DNA of 12,593 bases from an uncultured Bacteriovorax sp. (GTDB taxonomy: Bacteria > Bdellovibrionota > Bacteriovoracia > Bacteriovoracales > Bacteriovoracaceae): NCBI GenBank assembly GCA_943914745.1, contig CALUDF010000051.1:1-12593 (forward strand). Direction: 5' to 3'. A program made the translations under genes and the position numbers. This document shows, in pieces, positions 6,861-12,593 of this stretch. The notes under the pieces are model-generated. The model saw only the letters and a list, made by a program, of their open reading frames with translations. It searched no databases and was not told where the DNA came from. Within the stretch, counting starts at the first letter, position 1. The number at the start of each line of letters is the position of its first letter.

Positions 6861-8093
6861 ATGGAACTCAGCTCCCGCGTAAAAGGCATGCCCGAAAGTG
6901 TGACCTTGAAACTTAACTCCAAGGCCATGGAGCTCGCTGAAAAAGGGCTGCAAGTCTATAACCTGACCGCCGGACAACTTCCTTTCCGTCCCCCGCAGGA
7001 TTTCATTGATTCAATTAGAAGTGAACTCGATTTTTTAAAATCCTACCAGTACTCTCCCGTTGCAGGCTTCGTCGATCTAAGAAAAAAAATCATCCAGCAC
7101 GTTGAGAGTGCGCGCGGAATTAATTTTTCTTCAGACGTTTTGGACGGAGTGGATTTTGATTGTGTTATTTCAAATGGAGCTAAGCACTCCATCTCCAATA
7201 TTCTAGGTGCCCTGATTGATCCAGGTGACGAAGTCATCATCATCGCTCCTTACTGGATTTCTTACCCGGAAATGATTAAGTTCTGCCGTGGAACACCGGT
7301 GGTCGTCTCATCGTCAATCTTTGATGTTTTCACACCGCCATTAGCTGAAATCAAAAAGGCCATTTCAGAAAAAACCAAAGCGATTATCATCAACAGCCCA
7401 AACAATCCGGCAGGCGTTCATTACTCAGACGAGTGGATGAGTGAGTTTGCAGATCTCCTTCTAGAGCATCCAAATATCGCCGTGATCAGCGATGAAATTT
7501 ATTTCGAAGTCTGCTATTACGACCCGAAGCCAACTTATTTTTACCAGAAAAAGCCTGAATTATTAAAGCGCACGATCATTGTCGATGGGATCTCAAAGGC
7601 CTTTGCCTCTACGGGACTTCGCATTGGTTATTGTGTGGCCCCGAAAAATATTTGCAAGGGGATCGAGAATTTACAAGGGCAGCTCACAAGCAGCGCGAAC
7701 TCTCTGGTGCAAAGAGCGATGATGAATTACAACTTTTCCAATTCATCTCAATTCCTGACTCCAGTAAAAAATCATTTGCGCGATAATGCCACGATCATTC
7801 GTGAAAAATTAAAAGATAACGACCTCATGAAATGCTGGTATCAACCAGTGTCAGCTTTTTATTTCATGATCGACTTCACCCAGGCCCCGGTCTTTAAAAA
7901 ATATCAAAAAGATAAAACAGACACGACTGACTACAGCGTTCAAATTTGTGAAGATATGCTCAATACTTTGGGTGTCGTCATTGTTCCAGGGACTGATTTT
8001 GGAATGAGCAATTCCGCCCGAATCAGTCTGGTACTGCATAAAGAAGTGTTTTCAGAGGCCATTGAAAAGATCGTCAAGTTCATGCACGGCTAA
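6861..8093 (+). CDS. PLP-dependent class I aminotransferase (aspartate aminotransferase-like)
   Basis: A 410-residue protein, normal for fold-type I aminotransferases. ATG 6861 has AAGGA eight bases upstream. Landmarks are NLTAGQLPF (34-42, the usual NLxxGxPxF), YSPVAGFVDLRKKI (64-77), NGAKHSI (105-111, phosphate loop), APYWISYPEM (129-138, with the cofactor-stacking Tyr-Trp), NSPNNPAG (178-185, PLP-binding Asn), SDEIY (210-214, Asp to the pyridine nitrogen), SKAFASTGLRIGY (245-257, Schiff-base Lys246, phosphate-binding Arg254) and ARISL (386-390, Arg387 for the substrate carboxylate). All key residues are present, so an active enzyme is expected. The YW and SKAF/TGLRIGY signatures favour aspartate aminotransferase of the bacterial I-gamma type (aspartate plus 2-oxoglutarate to oxaloacetate plus glutamate). 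Aromatic or broad-specificity transamination cannot be excluded. The cell location is cytoplasmic. Confidence 0.88.
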   Translation: MELSSRVKGMPESVTLKLNSKAMELAEKGLQVYNLTAGQLPFRPPQDFIDSIRSELDFLKSYQYSPVAGFVDLRKKIIQHVESARGINFSSDVLDGVDFDCVISNGAKHSISNILGALIDPGDEVIIIAPYWISYPEMIKFCRGTPVVVSSSIFDVFTPPLAEIKKAISEKTKAIIINSPNNPAGVHYSDEWMSEFADLLLEHPNIAVISDEIYFEVCYYDPKPTYFYQKKPELLKRTIIVDGISKAFASTGLRIGYCVAPKNICKGIENLQGQLTSSANSLVQRAMMNYNFSNSSQFLTPVKNHLRDNATIIREKLKDNDLMKCWYQPVSAFYFMIDFTQAPVFKKYQKDKTDTTDYSVQICEDMLNTLGVVIVPGTDFGMSNSARISLVLHKEVFSEAIEKIVKFMHG

Positions 8094-8108
8094 GAGCTAC
8101 AAAAATTG

Positions 8109-8155
8109 CCCCTGATATCATCTTATGCCCCGTGAAGGCATAATTTATACAGGGG
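8109..8155 (+). promoter_or_regulatory. Nested hairpin enclosing the lipoprotein gene's ribosome-binding site
   Basis: An outer stem pairs CCCCTG (8109-8114) with CAGGGG (8150-8155), extendable by TAT/ATA past one bulged base. Inside it TTATGCC (8123-8129) pairs perfectly with GGCATAA (8137-8143) around a 7-base loop. The 3' outer arm contains AGGGG (8151-8155), the evident Shine-Dalgarno for the ATG at 8163. If transcribed, the fold would hide the ribosome-binding site. The inner hairpin alone could also act as a weak terminator of the aminotransferase transcript. Confidence 0.45.
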
Positions 8156-8162
8156 AATACTC

Positions 8163-9143
8163 ATGTTCAAATCTCTCATTAAGCACTCATTTTTTATAGC
8201 GTTTTGCATGCTCTTGATTGCTTGTGGAAAAAGCACTGAAGAGGAGACGAAAGACACTATTTTAAGTGCAAACAATTACCTCTCGAGCAAAGAATGCCAA
8301 AAAGCGATTGACGCTTTAGAGGGAATAGGAAGGCAAAACAAAAATCCCCGTTACTTAAAAACTCTGGCCAGTGCTTATGCATGCAGGGCAGAGTATTCAA
8401 CAATCACTTTTTTTGCCAATGATATTTCGAAGACCACTTCTCCAGCTCCATTGGGGGGAATGACGACTTATTCGACTTCTCAAGTGACTCCAACAGTAGC
8501 ATTGGCCAATGACTCTTCTTTTAAGGATCTTCAGACGGCCATCGATATTCTCCTGTATGCAGGAGGGATCGACTCGACAACGGAGCCAAAGACTGTTGAG
8601 AGACAGAAATATTTTGCCGGAAATGTTTCAGCTGACATCAATGCGCAGTTAGCGTTCATGTTACTTGCGCAGACAGGTAAGTTGATGAAGGTTTATGGCA
8701 ACGCTAAAGATGGAGAGAAAGGACAAGGAACTTCAGGCAATACTTGTTTTACGGATTATTCAGGAACAGATGCGGCCGTTCAGGCCTATGTCATTTTAGG
8801 TGGCGCTACTGGTGCCTGTACAACATCTTCCAGCTCTCATCCTGATTTAATTGTCGCTGCCACTAATAGGCGAGCTCGCCTATGCCAAGGTGTTGTTCTC
8901 CTTAATTCCCTGATTGATGTTCTTCCAAGTGTTTTGGCGAGCGCTGGAGGAGGGGATTTAGACGACATTAAAGACATGACTGAAGACATTGAAACTTACA
9001 AAAAGAAATTAACAGACTTCGACCCAACGTTTGGGGCAACAGCGACTGTTCTTAATCAAAAGAATTGCGAAACGGACTCGGCCATTACGATAAAAACGCT
9101 GGAGTCTTATTATGCAGTGATTTATGAGAGTTTGGTTTATTAA
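8163..9143 (+). CDS. Lipoprotein of unknown function, TPR-like N-terminal part
   Basis: A 326-residue protein from ATG 8163 (AGGGG seven bases upstream). The N-terminus has Lys residues, a hydrophobic core and the lipobox LIAC with Cys21 as the lipidated residue. Gly at +2 favours outer-membrane sorting by the Lol rule. Residues about 35-75 (YLSSKECQKAIDALEG, RYLKTLASAYACRAEY) look like a TPR helix pair. The rest has Ser/Thr/Gly-rich loops and further Cys residues, including NTCFTD, GACTTSS, RLCQG and NCETD, that could form disulfides in the periplasm. I recognise no named family. The stop overlaps the start of the barrel-protein gene by one base (TAATG), implying translational coupling and a shared role at the outer membrane. 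Confidence 0.75.
   Translation: MFKSLIKHSFFIAFCMLLIACGKSTEEETKDTILSANNYLSSKECQKAIDALEGIGRQNKNPRYLKTLASAYACRAEYSTITFFANDISKTTSPAPLGGMTTYSTSQVTPTVALANDSSFKDLQTAIDILLYAGGIDSTTEPKTVERQKYFAGNVSADINAQLAFMLLAQTGKLMKVYGNAKDGEKGQGTSGNTCFTDYSGTDAAVQAYVILGGATGACTTSSSSHPDLIVAATNRRARLCQGVVLLNSLIDVLPSVLASAGGGDLDDIKDMTEDIETYKKKLTDFDPTFGATATVLNQKNCETDSAITIKTLESYYAVIYESLVY
8866..8883. repeat. Perfect 18-base palindrome inside the lipoprotein gene
   Basis: ATAGGCGAGCTCGCCTAT is exactly equal to its reverse complement, with no spacer. It lies within codons for the TNRRARL stretch. It may be a protein-binding site or chance; nothing else links it to a known element. Confidence 0.4.
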
Positions 9144-10291
9144 TGAGACATAGCTTTATTGCTTTATTCACCCTCATTTTCTCCTTGAGTTCTCTTGCTC
9201 AGGAAGTTGGCTACATCGGAAGAAGCCCACGCGCCCAACTCATGGGAGACGCTTACACCGCCATTGCCGATGATGAATACACTTTGTTTTATAACCCTGC
9301 AGCGCTCGGAAGAAATAAAGGAGTGTCTTTTACTCCCTTAAACGTGAGTGTTAGTGGGACAAATGTCATTGACGATATGGATAAGTTTAAAGACTTTCCA
9401 AAGAGTGATCCAGCGGCCATCGCCAATAAAATCCTCAATTACCCGGTCTCCATTCAGGCCTCAACTTTTCCGGGTCTTAAGATGGCGACTTTTGGTTTTA
9501 ATCTTTTTGCCAGTTCGAAAACCAACATGGTTTTAAGAAACGCCATTCATCCTATTCTTGATATCGATTATCGTTATGACCGCGGCTTCATTGCGGGTTT
9601 TGCTTACAATGTTGGAAGTGGAGCTTCCTCTTCACGCATTAGTAAGAGGTCATCAAAAACAAAAACGACTGTTGGAAAACGTCTTTCAATCGGAATGTCA
9701 GTCAAGCACGTTGGTCGTGAGGGAATAGCCGATCAGTACGACCTTTTTGGGACGACTCTTTTAAATAAGATCAATTCGGGAAACACCGACATCAATTCTT
9801 TAAAAAAAGCATTGGGCTATTCCAAAGGGAAAGCCTGGGGTGTGGATCTTGGGGCTGAATACGCCTATTCAACCGGACGCAGTGTTTTGACGGCAGGTTT
9901 ATCCATCTTAGATGTGGGGACAACTCGTTTTAAGAAAACTGAAGGCACTAATGAGCTTCCAGACCAAGACATGACCATTAACACAGGTGTAGCCTACAAG
10001 CAGGATTTTGGAATTTTTGATTACACTTTATCTGCTGATATTCGTCCATTGACCAGCTCTATTGATGTCTCTCGCAAGTTTCATTTTGGAACGGAGCTCT
10101 CATTGCCTCTTGTCTCTCTTAATGCTGGATGGAGCGAAGGGTACCTCTCTTATGGAGGAACACTCAAGCTGTGGCCAGTAAAGCTCACGGCCGGATTCTT
10201 CGGCGTCGAGATGGGTTCAAAATTCCGCGAGCAGGAAGCCAAGCGCTTCGTCGTCTATTTAAGTCTTTTCGACTTTTCTTTTGATATCTAA
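9143..10291 (+). CDS. Outer-membrane beta-barrel protein (PorV/UPF0164-like)
   Basis: A 382-residue protein. ATG 9143 overlaps the preceding stop (TAATG) and has no strong ribosome-binding site of its own, so it probably depends on coupled translation. Residues 1-19 form a signal peptide with cleavage expected after SLA, before Gln20. The mature N-terminus GRSPRAQLMGDAYTAIADDEYTLFYNPAALG matches the conserved opening of PorV/FadL-type barrel families (G.RA..MG.AYTA.ADD....YYNPAGL). The remainder is alternating hydrophobic/polar strands with Gly and aromatic residues (for example RLSIGMSVKHVG, WGVDLGAEYAYS, VLTAGLSILDVG, FHFGTELSLPLVSLNAGW), as in a barrel of about 12-14 strands. The end (VVYLSLFDFSFDI) is strand-like but lacks a terminal Phe/Trp. 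The substrate is unknown; transport or assembly with the lipoprotein is inference. Confidence 0.8.
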   Translation: MRHSFIALFTLIFSLSSLAQEVGYIGRSPRAQLMGDAYTAIADDEYTLFYNPAALGRNKGVSFTPLNVSVSGTNVIDDMDKFKDFPKSDPAAIANKILNYPVSIQASTFPGLKMATFGFNLFASSKTNMVLRNAIHPILDIDYRYDRGFIAGFAYNVGSGASSSRISKRSSKTKTTVGKRLSIGMSVKHVGREGIADQYDLFGTTLLNKINSGNTDINSLKKALGYSKGKAWGVDLGAEYAYSTGRSVLTAGLSILDVGTTRFKKTEGTNELPDQDMTINTGVAYKQDFGIFDYTLSADIRPLTSSIDVSRKFHFGTELSLPLVSLNAGWSEGYLSYGGTLKLWPVKLTAGFFGVEMGSKFREQEAKRFVVYLSLFDFSFDI

Positions 10292-10370
10292 TTCTCTACA
10301 ATTTTTATCAAGAGACACCGAATACCATTAAGGGAAAAAAACCGACCAATTCGCTCTGTCTTTAATACAC

Positions 10371-10375
10371 GGAGG
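10371..10375 (+). promoter_or_regulatory. Ribosome-binding site that decides the PhoH start
   Basis: GGAGG lies before two adjacent TTG codons at 10378 and 10381. It is only two bases from the first but five from the second, so TTG 10381 is the better start and the product begins MKKTFVLDTN. Confidence 0.6.
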
Positions 10376-10380
10376 TATTG

Positions 10381-11691
10381 TTGAAAAAGACTTTTGTCCT
10401 GGACACTAACATTCTTCTTTTTGATCCGAGCGCTTTTAGAAAATTCGGCAAAAACACAGTCTTTATCCCCCTCATTGTAATCGAAGAGATTGATCGCTTT
10501 AAAAAAGATCAAAACGAAAACGGGCGCAACGCCAGAAATTTCTCTCGTTTCATTGATGATTTAAGATCGCAAGGACCTCTTTCAGAAGGAGTCGTGCTGG
10601 AAAGTGGCGGGACGCTGATCATTTCTGTGGATCTTTTCGTCGACAACAAAAGCCTGCCAATCGACGTTACGTTAAATGATAACCTCATTCTTTCATCGGC
10701 CCTTGCTCTCAAGCAGAAAGGGGATGATGTTCTTCTCGTTACCAAAGACATCAACCTTCGCCTTAAAGCAGATATGCTGGGAATCAAGGCAGAAGACTAC
10801 GGACAAGTAGACGTCACGCTTGAGGAGTTATACGCTGGTCAACGCGTTCTTGAAATTTCTGGTGAAAGGCTAAAAGAATATGAAGGAAGCCGCTTCTTAG
10901 CTTTTGATGAAGAAGAGCAAATGGGAGTTTTCCCAAATGAATACTTCATTCTCCAAGAATTCCACAACCCAAGAAGAAGGCTTCTAGGAAGATACCACGC
11001 AGGGAAAAAAGGAATTGTTCCTCTTATTTCACTCAGAGAAGGTATCTGGGGAATCTATCCAAAAAATATCGAGCAGCAATTTGCTCTCGATGCCCTATTA
11101 AATGATGAGGTGGCCCTGGTATCTCTGGTCGGTAAGGCCGGAACAGGAAAGACGCTTCTAGCGATTGCGGCCGGATTAGAGAAGGCCATCGTTCAAGGGA
11201 AATACTCTCGCTTACTAGTTTCTCGTCCAATCCAACCAATGGGACGCGACTTGGGTTATTTACCTGGGGACGTCAATGAAAAGCTTGCTCCATGGATGCA
11301 GCCAATCTTCGATAATATGGATTTCCTTTTTAACCAAAACAGGAAACAGGCCGGGACCTCTTATGAAGAGCTGATCAACCAAGGAATGTTGCACGTTGAA
11401 CCGTTAACATACATTCGCGGTCGTTCAATTCCAGGTCAATACCTGATTGTTGATGAGGCCCAAAACCTTTCTCCACACGAAGTTAAGACTATCGTCACGA
11501 GAGCAGGGGAAGGCACTAAGATCGTTTTAACGGGTGACCCACAACAGATCGACTCTCCTTATCTGGATGAGACGAATAACGGTCTAGCCTACGTTGTAGA
11601 ACGTTTAAAAACTGAAGAAATCATCGCTCACACAACACTAAAAGTTGGTGAGAGATCTCCACTTTCAGAAGTGGCTTCAAAACTTTTATAG
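10381..11691 (+). CDS. PIN domain-PhoH ATPase fusion (YlaK-type PhoH protein)
   Basis: A 436-residue protein starting at TTG 10381. Residues 4-140 form a PIN nuclease domain: VLDTN with Asp8, VIEEID with Glu35/Glu36, LNDN with Asp100 and TKDINLR with Asp123 supply the expected acidic metal-binding cluster. Residues about 228-436 form the PhoH domain, an SF1-like P-loop ATPase. GKAGTGKT (251-258) is Walker A, LIVDEAQN (355-362) is Walker B with Asp358/Glu359, and TGDPQQID (384-391) is motif III. Residues 141-227 are a linker or small beta domain. By family knowledge PIN-PhoH proteins act as RNA helicase-nucleases in RNA turnover or stress. All key residues are present, so both domains are probably active. 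No clear promoter is seen in the 89 bases upstream. The PilZ gene follows 14 bases after the stop, so they are probably co-transcribed. Confidence 0.9.
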   Translation: MKKTFVLDTNILLFDPSAFRKFGKNTVFIPLIVIEEIDRFKKDQNENGRNARNFSRFIDDLRSQGPLSEGVVLESGGTLIISVDLFVDNKSLPIDVTLNDNLILSSALALKQKGDDVLLVTKDINLRLKADMLGIKAEDYGQVDVTLEELYAGQRVLEISGERLKEYEGSRFLAFDEEEQMGVFPNEYFILQEFHNPRRRLLGRYHAGKKGIVPLISLREGIWGIYPKNIEQQFALDALLNDEVALVSLVGKAGTGKTLLAIAAGLEKAIVQGKYSRLLVSRPIQPMGRDLGYLPGDVNEKLAPWMQPIFDNMDFLFNQNRKQAGTSYEELINQGMLHVEPLTYIRGRSIPGQYLIVDEAQNLSPHEVKTIVTRAGEGTKIVLTGDPQQIDSPYLDETNNGLAYVVERLKTEEIIAHTTLKVGERSPLSEVASKLL

Positions 11692-11705
11692 GTAATTGAG
11701 TAAAC

Positions 11706-12275
11706 ATGGGCGACCCTAGACTACAGAGACAACACTTACGTGCTCCATTAAAGTCGCAAGCTCTTTACGTCGACGGCAAACATGTCTTCAAGGCCCGCAC
11801 TCTAAATATTTCAGAAGGGGGAGTTCTCTTATCGGAGCTCCCTCATATTCCCGAAATTAACTCTCTTCCCCTCGCTTTAAATCTTATTCAGTACCCACGT
11901 TTTCAAGGAATGGGACTGGAAGAACTCAAGCAGCTTTCTGTCGATGATTTCTCCCGCACGATTTTAAAAACAAAAATGCGCATGGTTAGATCCTTTGAAA
12001 ACCAATCGAACGTCGACCGGGTTTTCATCAATTTCATTGGTTGTGAGTTTTATAATCCGACGGAGGATTTTAGAAAGTCTATCTCTAATTACGTTGAAAC
12101 CTTCACTAAGAATACCGTTTATCTCTTGAGCCTGTTTGAGTCGTTGGGAAATAGGACTGAGCAGCTTGAGACGCTTCGAATGGTCGCGCATCTTTTAGGG
12201 TATGACCGCAGGATGAAAATTCCGCTTTTAAGAGCGAAAGTCCTGCATGATTATCAATCATTAGAAAGTTTATAG
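11706..12275 (+). CDS. PilZ-domain protein, probable c-di-GMP receptor
   Basis: A 189-residue protein from ATG 11706, with only a weak TTGAG upstream, suggesting translation helped by the preceding gene. RQHLR (residues 8-12) matches the RxxxR motif, and NISEGG (34-39) matches the [DN]xSxxG motif; together these make the c-di-GMP pocket of PilZ domains. The usual six-strand PilZ barrel is interrupted at about 55-80 by a helical insert (IQYPRFQGMGLEELKQLSVDDF), and MRMVRSFE...VFINFIGCEF resumes the strands. Residues 122-189 are an all-helical tail of unknown role. There is no enzymatic domain. It would act by conformational change on a partner, possibly in motility, adhesion or predation. Both binding motifs are present, so nucleotide binding is likely. 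Confidence 0.82.
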   Translation: MGDPRLQRQHLRAPLKSQALYVDGKHVFKARTLNISEGGVLLSELPHIPEINSLPLALNLIQYPRFQGMGLEELKQLSVDDFSRTILKTKMRMVRSFENQSNVDRVFINFIGCEFYNPTEDFRKSISNYVETFTKNTVYLLSLFESLGNRTEQLETLRMVAHLLGYDRRMKIPLLRAKVLHDYQSLESL

Positions 12276-12335
12276 ACATTTTAAGAAGGGAACATTGAAC
12301 TGAAATAAAGGCGAGTTTCGTTTCTAAAATAACTT

Positions 12336-12378
12336 AAATTTTCTTTCTCCAGGTCCATCCCCCGGAGAAAGAAAATTT
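12336..12378. terminator. Perfect 15-bp inverted repeat between convergent genes
   Basis: AAATTTTCTTTCTCC (12336-12350) is fully complementary to GGAGAAAGAAAATTT (12364-12378), with a 13-base loop. It sits 60 bases after the PilZ stop and 10 bases from the stop of the minus-strand gene. Because the stem is symmetric it can fold in RNA from either strand, fitting a bidirectional terminator. The stem is purine/pyrimidine-biased, with GC only near the loop and no separate T-run. Confidence 0.6.
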
Positions 12379-12388
12379 CAAATAGGCC

Positions 12389-12593
12389 CTAGTGAAGCTT
12401 GTCTTCGATCTGCTTTTTTAGATCTTTAACCGACTCCGCCAAATGTTTTGACTCTTTTTCCAGACGGTTCGTGAATTCATTCATCATCACGCGCGTCTTA
12501 GAAAACAAATCATCCATTTCTTCGCTTCTCTTCAACTGATCCATCAGGTTGTCTGATTCGTTCATAAGATCATTGAAGCTCAAAACTTTAAGG
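12389..12593 (-). CDS. C-terminal part of a coiled-coil protein, cut by window edge
   Basis: The minus-strand frame ends at TAG 12391-12389 and is open to the right edge, about 68 codons. A TTG at 12583 and an ATG at 12565 are possible starts, but neither has a Shine-Dalgarno site and the frame stays open further upstream (LKV before the TTG), so the true start is probably outside the window. The visible sequence is highly charged and helical with heptad-like spacing (LMNESDNLMDQLKRSEEMDDLF, then LEKESKHLAESVKDLKKQIEDKL), a long coiled coil with no Gly or Pro. I recognise no family; a structural or oligomerising tail is the simplest reading. Confidence 0.55.
   Translation of the reverse strand, partial: LKVLSFNDLMNESDNLMDQLKRSEEMDDLFSKTRVMMNEFTNRLEKESKHLAESVKDLKKQIEDKLH

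Noticed and set aside
6787..6882. Small frame of 31 codons overlapping the aminotransferase start
   Set aside because: It overlaps a well-supported start with a good ribosome-binding site and its product has no recognisable features.
8551..8567. Short hairpin CTCCTG/CAGGAG inside the lipoprotein gene
   Set aside because: A six-bp stem inside a coding region is common by chance and has no associated signal.
1..12593. Mobile element, CRISPR array, tRNA or rRNA
   Set aside because: No transposase or integrase motifs, regular spaced repeats, tRNA cloverleaf or rRNA sequence were seen on either strand.

Overview
The window looks like chromosomal DNA from a Gram-negative predator-type bacterium of the Bdellovibrionota, most likely the Bacteriovoracales (Bacteriovorax/Peredibacter-like). 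This is an inference. It rests on moderate-to-low GC, several TTG start codons behind good Shine-Dalgarno sites, a TonB-like protein, a lipoprotein paired with an outer-membrane barrel protein, a PIN-PhoH ATPase next to a PilZ protein, and several long proteins with no clear family. I see no phage, IS element, tRNA, rRNA or CRISPR. It reads as a core or lineage-specific chromosomal region and not as a mobile island.

Layout. Positions 1-893 (minus) hold the 5' part of a TonB-like periplasm-spanning protein that runs off the left edge. It is divergent from a two-TM protein at 1032-2483 (plus) whose cytoplasmic half resembles a histidine-kinase ATPase domain with its key motifs eroded. A 20-base palindrome lies between the two starts, inside the likely promoter. 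Convergent with this, 20 bases away, is a 929-residue minus-strand protein (2504-5293). It follows the outline of an N6-adenine DNA methylase (HsdM-like) but appears to have lost the SAM-binding and NPPF motifs.

A 246-base divergent intergenic region (5294-5539) carries an imperfect 20-base direct repeat and a sigma-28-like promoter candidate. It precedes an acidic protein of unknown function (5540-6106) and an RsmD-type 16S rRNA methyltransferase (6130-6738), probably co-transcribed. Then come a class I aminotransferase (6861-8093), a lipoprotein gene (8163-9143) whose ribosome-binding site sits in a nested hairpin, and a translationally coupled outer-membrane protein gene (9143-10291). A PIN-PhoH gene (10381-11691) and a PilZ-domain gene (11706-12275) form the last plus-strand pair. 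A perfect 15-bp inverted repeat ends that unit and faces a convergent coiled-coil gene that runs off the right edge.

Functionally the window mixes envelope genes (TonB-like, lipoprotein, barrel), RNA/ribosome genes (RsmD, PIN-PhoH), signalling (PilZ, pseudo-kinase) and amino-acid metabolism. The most unusual content is two proteins that look like catalytically dead descendants of well-known enzyme families, a pseudo-histidine kinase and a pseudo-N6-methylase, plus several structured intergenic elements. All function calls come from reading motifs by eye; no database search was possible.
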